Below, one piece after another: positions 62,052 to 64,000 of a stretch of 64,000 nt of DNA. The DNA is from Tanytarsus gracilentus. Lineage: Eukaryota; Arthropoda; Insecta; Diptera; Chironomidae. The stretch covers positions 7,192,001-7,256,000 of the forward strand of contig JAXRKN010000043.1 of the NCBI GenBank assembly GCA_038502055.1, given 5' to 3'. The translations under genes were made by a program, and so were the position numbers. How positions within the stretch are numbered: the stretch's first letter is position 1; each line of letters begins with the position of its first letter. A model generated the notes under the pieces. The model did not search any database and was not told the DNA's origin. It saw only the letters and a program-made list of their open reading frames with translations.

Positions 62052-63497
62052 TTACAATCCAGCTGTAGCGACGATCCATGGATAGAACGCTGACACGCGA
62101 GCGTATCCATCAGGAGATCCCGTCTCACATCTGTTGAAAGAAGAAGAAAAGCAATTGAGTAAATATTAATTGTGCGCTTGTGAAAAATAATTTGTAAATT
62201 CTTTTACAATGTGAATTGAACTTTTTAATTTGCTAAGTCATTAAATAAGTCAGAAGAATATTTTTTTCATATAATTCAAGTGTTTTGAGTTAGCAAAAAT
62301 TGATATCAAAATCAATTGATTTTAAAATGTTAATGACGTAATGAGACCAATGTTTAAGTACTTAAAAGTTTTTTGGTCACTCTCAAAGATAAAAAATAAA
62401 AGATCGAACATACCCCGCAGCCGGTCCGAATGAAACAACGCCAACTTGATAAGATCCATTTCTTTGAATTGCCAAAGGACCGCCTGAAAAAATAATAATT
62501 TAATTTCCAGCTTTTAAAAATATTTTAATTCTCATCTACCTGAATCACCATTGCAAACCTTTGATAAAAAATAGAAAACAAATTTATCATTGATTTTTCA
62601 AAATCTTCATTTAAAACTTACAGAGTTATTGATTTCAGGTGTGCCTTGAGCACAAATGGTTGAGTCAACGACCAATCCAGGGAATCTTGCAGAGCACGCA
62701 GCATTCGTGATGATAGTTTTTTGTGTGAACAAAACTGTCGGTGACGTTTGTTGGTGAGAGTCGCTGAAACGTCCGAAACCTTAAAAATGCGATAAGATTA
62801 GATAAGTTTTTTGAAACAGCGGAAGTACGCGAACGCTCACCTGACACAGTTGCGACAATGCCTTCATGTCTCTCAGTATTATCTGATGCTAATTGAACTG
62901 GTTGAACAGCATTTGTCCACACGAAGGGTGATGCCGTATTACGGATCACTGCAATATCATTACGAAGAAGAATTGGACCATAGTTGGGATGTGGTACGAA
63001 GGCGCTGGTTGGCAAATTCGTCCAGCGTTGTTGTTGAGGTTCAATGACAGTTCTGTCGATTGCTCCTGCAACGATTGTGTATCCAGTAACACCCGTGCTT
63101 GTACAATGAGCGGCCGAGATCACAGCGGTTGGACTTTAAAGACAAATGGGTTAATTAAAGATCTAAATTAACAGGAATCATTAATTACCTAATCACGGAT
63201 CCACCACACAAACCAGCACCAGTAGCCGTAACGATCAAAACCGCGGTCTAATATAATTTTTCGTCAATAATTTCATTCATTTTCTCATTTCAAATTATTA
63301 ACCTGATAAGGAAATTGATGAGGTTCCGCTGGTTGTCCATTAACAATTCTACGATCTCTTTGGACATTGATTGGAGTTCCGCTCTCCTTTGCTTTCATCT
63401 GCCAAATTGGAATCACGTCACTCCAATCGATTTCCGATTCAGCTGGTCGAGCTGAAACTGCAACGACAACTAACACGAGAGCTAAGAAGAATTTCAT
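62052..63497 (-). CDS. Secreted chymotrypsin-like serine protease (S1A), 290 aa
   Basis: Seven exons: 63497-63303, 63247-63189, 63133-62841, 62779-62622, 62558-62540, 62483-62414 and 62130-62052. All are GT-AG and in frame, 873 bases. The protein has a signal peptide (MKFFLALVLVVVAVSA), a propeptide and an activation site R50|IVNG. The triad is His94 (SAAHC), Asp144 (RNDIAVIR) and Ser241 (CNGDSGGPL). Ser235 occupies the S1-pocket position (chymotrypsin 189), and GCE.GSPDGYARV follows, so chymotrypsin-like or related specificity is expected rather than trypsin. It has no clip domain, which suggests a digestive or other simple secreted zymogen. MKFF is preferred over upstream in-frame Mets because the TATA box places transcription start below them. 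The catalytic Ser sits on a 19-nt microexon. Confidence 0.93.
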
Positions 63498-63525
63498 TGT
63501 GACTTGAAAAAATCCGAACAGAAAT

Positions 63526-63558
63526 TGAAGCATTTTGAAGCTCTGCATTGAGTTTTAT
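63526..63558 (-). promoter_or_regulatory. TATA box and initiator of the serine protease gene
   Basis: TATAAA at 63558-63553 on the minus strand, and 32 nt downstream of its start an initiator-like TTCAATT with the A at 63526. This implies a ~30-nt 5'UTR before the MKFF start codon and a strong, regulated promoter of the kind typical of digestive protease genes. Confidence 0.65.
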
Positions 63559-63783
63559 AGTCAATCATATCACTCGAGTGGATTGATAACTTTTGGATTG
63601 ACTCTTAGAGATTTTAGATTAAATCAAGGGATGGAAATTTTTAGTTGAAAAAAGTGTAAGAAAATTTTTTAAAACCTAATTTAATTATTTTAGAGTTCAG
63701 AAATTTTTTTAACATTTCAAAAGCAGCGTGGCTAGTTCAAAATTATTTGCCTTAAAAATTTCATTTAAATTCCATTTTGCAAA
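63559..63783. other. Upstream region of the serine protease gene
   Basis: AT-rich with no specific element recognised beyond the core promoter. Confidence 0.35.
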
Positions 63784-63919
63784 GGTGTCGAGAACAAAGA
63801 TTTTCCAGAGATCCAACAGAAATCAATCGATTGCTTACTGACAATAGATCTCATATACCTCAAGTGAAATTAGAAATGAGTGAACTGCAAGCCGACAAGG
63901 ATTTGGTCATGCACTTTAG
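63784..63919 (+). CDS. Possible exon at the right edge, family unknown
   Basis: An open stretch reads ...RFSRDPTEINRLLTDNRSHI then PQVKLEMSELQADKDLVMHF, ending at a GTATGG donor (63920). It may begin at an AAAG acceptor (~63783) or at the ATG at 63876. Its residue composition (mixed charged, not Phe/Lys-only) is more protein-like than the surrounding AT-rich frames. I do not recognise a family and the rest would lie outside the window. Confidence 0.3.
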
Positions 63920-64000
63920 GTATGGGATGTCAATATCCAAAAATTCAAATTGAACGCTTTAAATTCCTCTTTTGCATCTAGTTTTCTGTTCAGTCTCCAT

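Noticed and set aside
63498..63548. Upstream in-frame Met codons of the protease gene (MQSFKMLQF...)
   Set aside because: The first lies upstream of the predicted transcription start set by the TATA box. The signal peptide starts properly at MKFF.

Overview
This is a eukaryotic, AT-rich nuclear window. It has short GT-AG introns of about 55-65 bp mixed with longer ones, AATAAA poly(A) signals and one TATA/initiator promoter. The gene content (a Timeless-family protein of the timeout type, a 7tm_6 odorant receptor pair, a chymotrypsin-like protease and a single-pass LRR receptor) indicates an insect, most likely a dipteran. The species cannot be fixed from the sequence alone. All exon structures were assembled by hand from splice signals, reading frame and family conservation.

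Layout. 0-4.6 kb is gene-dense: the 5' part of timeout (minus strand, running off the left edge), three very small membrane-protein genes (two minus, one plus) and a four-exon fatty acid hydroxylase-family gene (minus). 4.6-19.7 kb is non-coding, with a ~0.86 kb interspersed element carrying a 17-bp minisatellite (6.33-7.19 kb) and copy A of a nearly identical inverted duplication (7.32-8.15 kb). 19.7-25 kb holds a two-exon LRR receptor gene (minus). 30.2-33.8 kb holds a complete seven-exon delta-1-pyrroline-5-carboxylate synthase gene (plus). Directly behind it is a 988-bp palindromic hAT-like element with perfect 8-bp target duplications (33.93-34.92 kb), then a second, inverted copy of the minisatellite element (35.6-36.6 kb). 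36.6-50.2 kb is non-coding with a 61-62 bp AT-rich satellite and two hairpins. 50.2-54.3 kb is a tandem duplication of an apparently intronless odorant receptor gene. 54.3-62 kb is mostly non-coding, with one candidate 5' exon (57.7 kb), a perfectly phased 30 x 18 bp minisatellite (58.4-59.0 kb) and copy B of the inverted duplication (61.1-62.0 kb). 62.05-63.5 kb is a seven-exon secreted serine protease gene (minus). A possible further exon lies at the right edge.

The genes do not form a pathway. They are a timing/replication-fork protein, a lipid-modifying enzyme, a proline-biosynthesis enzyme, a neuronal or adhesion-type LRR receptor, chemoreceptors and a digestive-type protease. The most informative large-scale signal is the ~0.84 kb, almost identical, oppositely oriented pair at 7.3-8.15 and 61.1-62.0 kb. 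It brackets a ~53 kb segment exactly as the duplicated breakpoints of a staggered-break chromosomal inversion would. A misplaced haplotype copy in the assembly is the main alternative.
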